DNA of 6,555 bases from an uncultured Clostridia bacterium (GTDB lineage Bacteria > Bacillota > Clostridia > Oscillospirales > Ruminococcaceae). How positions within the stretch are numbered: the stretch's first letter is position 1; every line of letters begins with the position of its first letter. A program made the translations under genes and the position numbers. The stretch spans positions 1 through 6,555 of the forward strand of contig CAMWRN010000140.1 of the NCBI GenBank assembly GCA_947176675.1, written 5' to 3'. This document shows, piece by piece, positions 5,890 to 6,555 of this stretch. The notes below the pieces were generated by a model, which had not been told where the DNA came from, did no database searches, and worked only from the letters and a program-made list of their open reading frames with translations.

Positions 5890-6555
5890 ATGGAAACAAA
5901 CGAACTTGGAAGTCTTCCGATAGGACAGCTTTTGCGAAAAATGTCTATGCCGCTTATAATCTCCATGTTTGTGCAGGTTCTTTACGGATTAATAGACAGC
6001 CTATACGTAGCACAGCTTGGCGATAACGCATTGACTGCTATCTCATTGTGTATGCCTGTGCAGTATCTTGTTCTTGGAGTGGGTACAGGTATCGGCGTTG
6101 GCGTAAATTCCGTACTTTCCAAAAAGCTTGGAGAAAAAGATGAACATAGTGTAAGCATTACAGCGGGGAACGGTTTGCTGATGGTGTGGATAATTATGAT
6201 ATTATTTGCCGTTTCAGGTGTAATTTTTATGGAACCGTTTTACAGAATACAAACAGACATTGCTGAAATAAGAGATATGTGTATTTCATACAGCAATGTT
6301 CTTTGCATATTTTCCTTTGCTGCTATGCACCAAATCATTATGGAAAGGCTGCTTTCCGCTGTCGGTAAGGCAAAGCTTACAATGATACCCATGCTGACAG
6401 GCGCAGTTGTAAATATTATCCTCGATCCCGTTATGATTTTCGGTTGGTTCGGATTTCCCGAAATGGGCATTACAGGAGCAGGTGTAGCTACGGTATCTGC
6501 TCAAGCAGTCGCAGCGATAGTTGGACTTATTCTGAATATTCATTTTAATCATGAT
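5890..6555 (+). CDS. Second MATE-family efflux transporter, 3'-truncated by window edge
   Basis: Open reading frame from ATG 5890 with no stop before the window end, giving 222 residues, about half of a normal MATE protein. It covers the N-terminal lobe. It begins METNELGSLPIGQLL, and the first helix carries P21, Q29 and acidic D36 (YGLIDSLYVAQLGD). Then come GVGTGIGVGVNSVLSKKLG, further hydrophobic segments, the IILDPVMIFGWFG segment and MGITGAGVATVSAQ, which are typical of the MepA/DinF-like branch. It is clearly a different MATE subgroup from the one at 3166-4551, not a recent duplicate. It probably exports an organic compound by cation antiport; the cargo is unknown. Fifteen bases separate it from the flavodoxin, so it belongs to the same transcription unit. 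The C-terminal lobe lies outside the window. Confidence 0.94.
   Translation, partial: METNELGSLPIGQLLRKMSMPLIISMFVQVLYGLIDSLYVAQLGDNALTAISLCMPVQYLVLGVGTGIGVGVNSVLSKKLGEKDEHSVSITAGNGLLMVWIIMILFAVSGVIFMEPFYRIQTDIAEIRDMCISYSNVLCIFSFAAMHQIIMERLLSAVGKAKLTMIPMLTGAVVNIILDPVMIFGWFGFPEMGITGAGVATVSAQAVAAIVGLILNIHFNHD

Overview
This 6.6 kb window is one tightly packed, co-directional run of eight genes, all on the + strand. The largest gap between genes is 22 bases. I see no internal terminator, no promoter, no RNA gene and no mobile element. The first and last genes are cut by the window edges, so this is the interior of a longer probable operon whose promoter and regulator lie outside. Composition is moderately AT-rich. 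Shine-Dalgarno sites are purine-rich, one start is TTG and another is probably GTG, two proteins carry lipoprotein signals, and a clostridial-type 2[4Fe-4S] ferredoxin is present. Together these suggest an anaerobic Firmicute, most likely a gut-type Clostridia (Lachnospiraceae or Oscillospiraceae/Ruminococcus-like). The taxonomic call is inference.

Left part (1-3147): a 5'-truncated cytosolic aldo/keto reductase (AKR), then a second AKR made as a predicted lipoprotein, then a small stand-alone dicluster ferredoxin, then a third AKR of a different subfamily. Middle (3166-4551): a complete MATE-family efflux transporter that starts at TTG. Right part (4566-6555): a flavodoxin made as a predicted lipoprotein, a cytosolic flavodoxin paralogue, and the N-terminal half of a second, different MATE transporter that runs off the end.

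The organising idea is pairing. There is one AKR inside the cell and a close relative tethered outside, one flavodoxin inside and a relative tethered outside, and two MATE exporters. A ferredoxin supplies a possible low-potential electron carrier. The individual families are well known. The unusual point is that two enzyme types that normally depend on cytosolic cofactors (NAD(P)H and FMN) each occur with a Sec/lipobox signal in the same operon as a cytosolic partner. The lipoprotein AKR also lacks the Lys and Arg that usually bind the NADPH 2'-phosphate. A two-sided redox/detoxification or electron-export module is a reasonable hypothesis, but the substrate cannot be read from the sequence.
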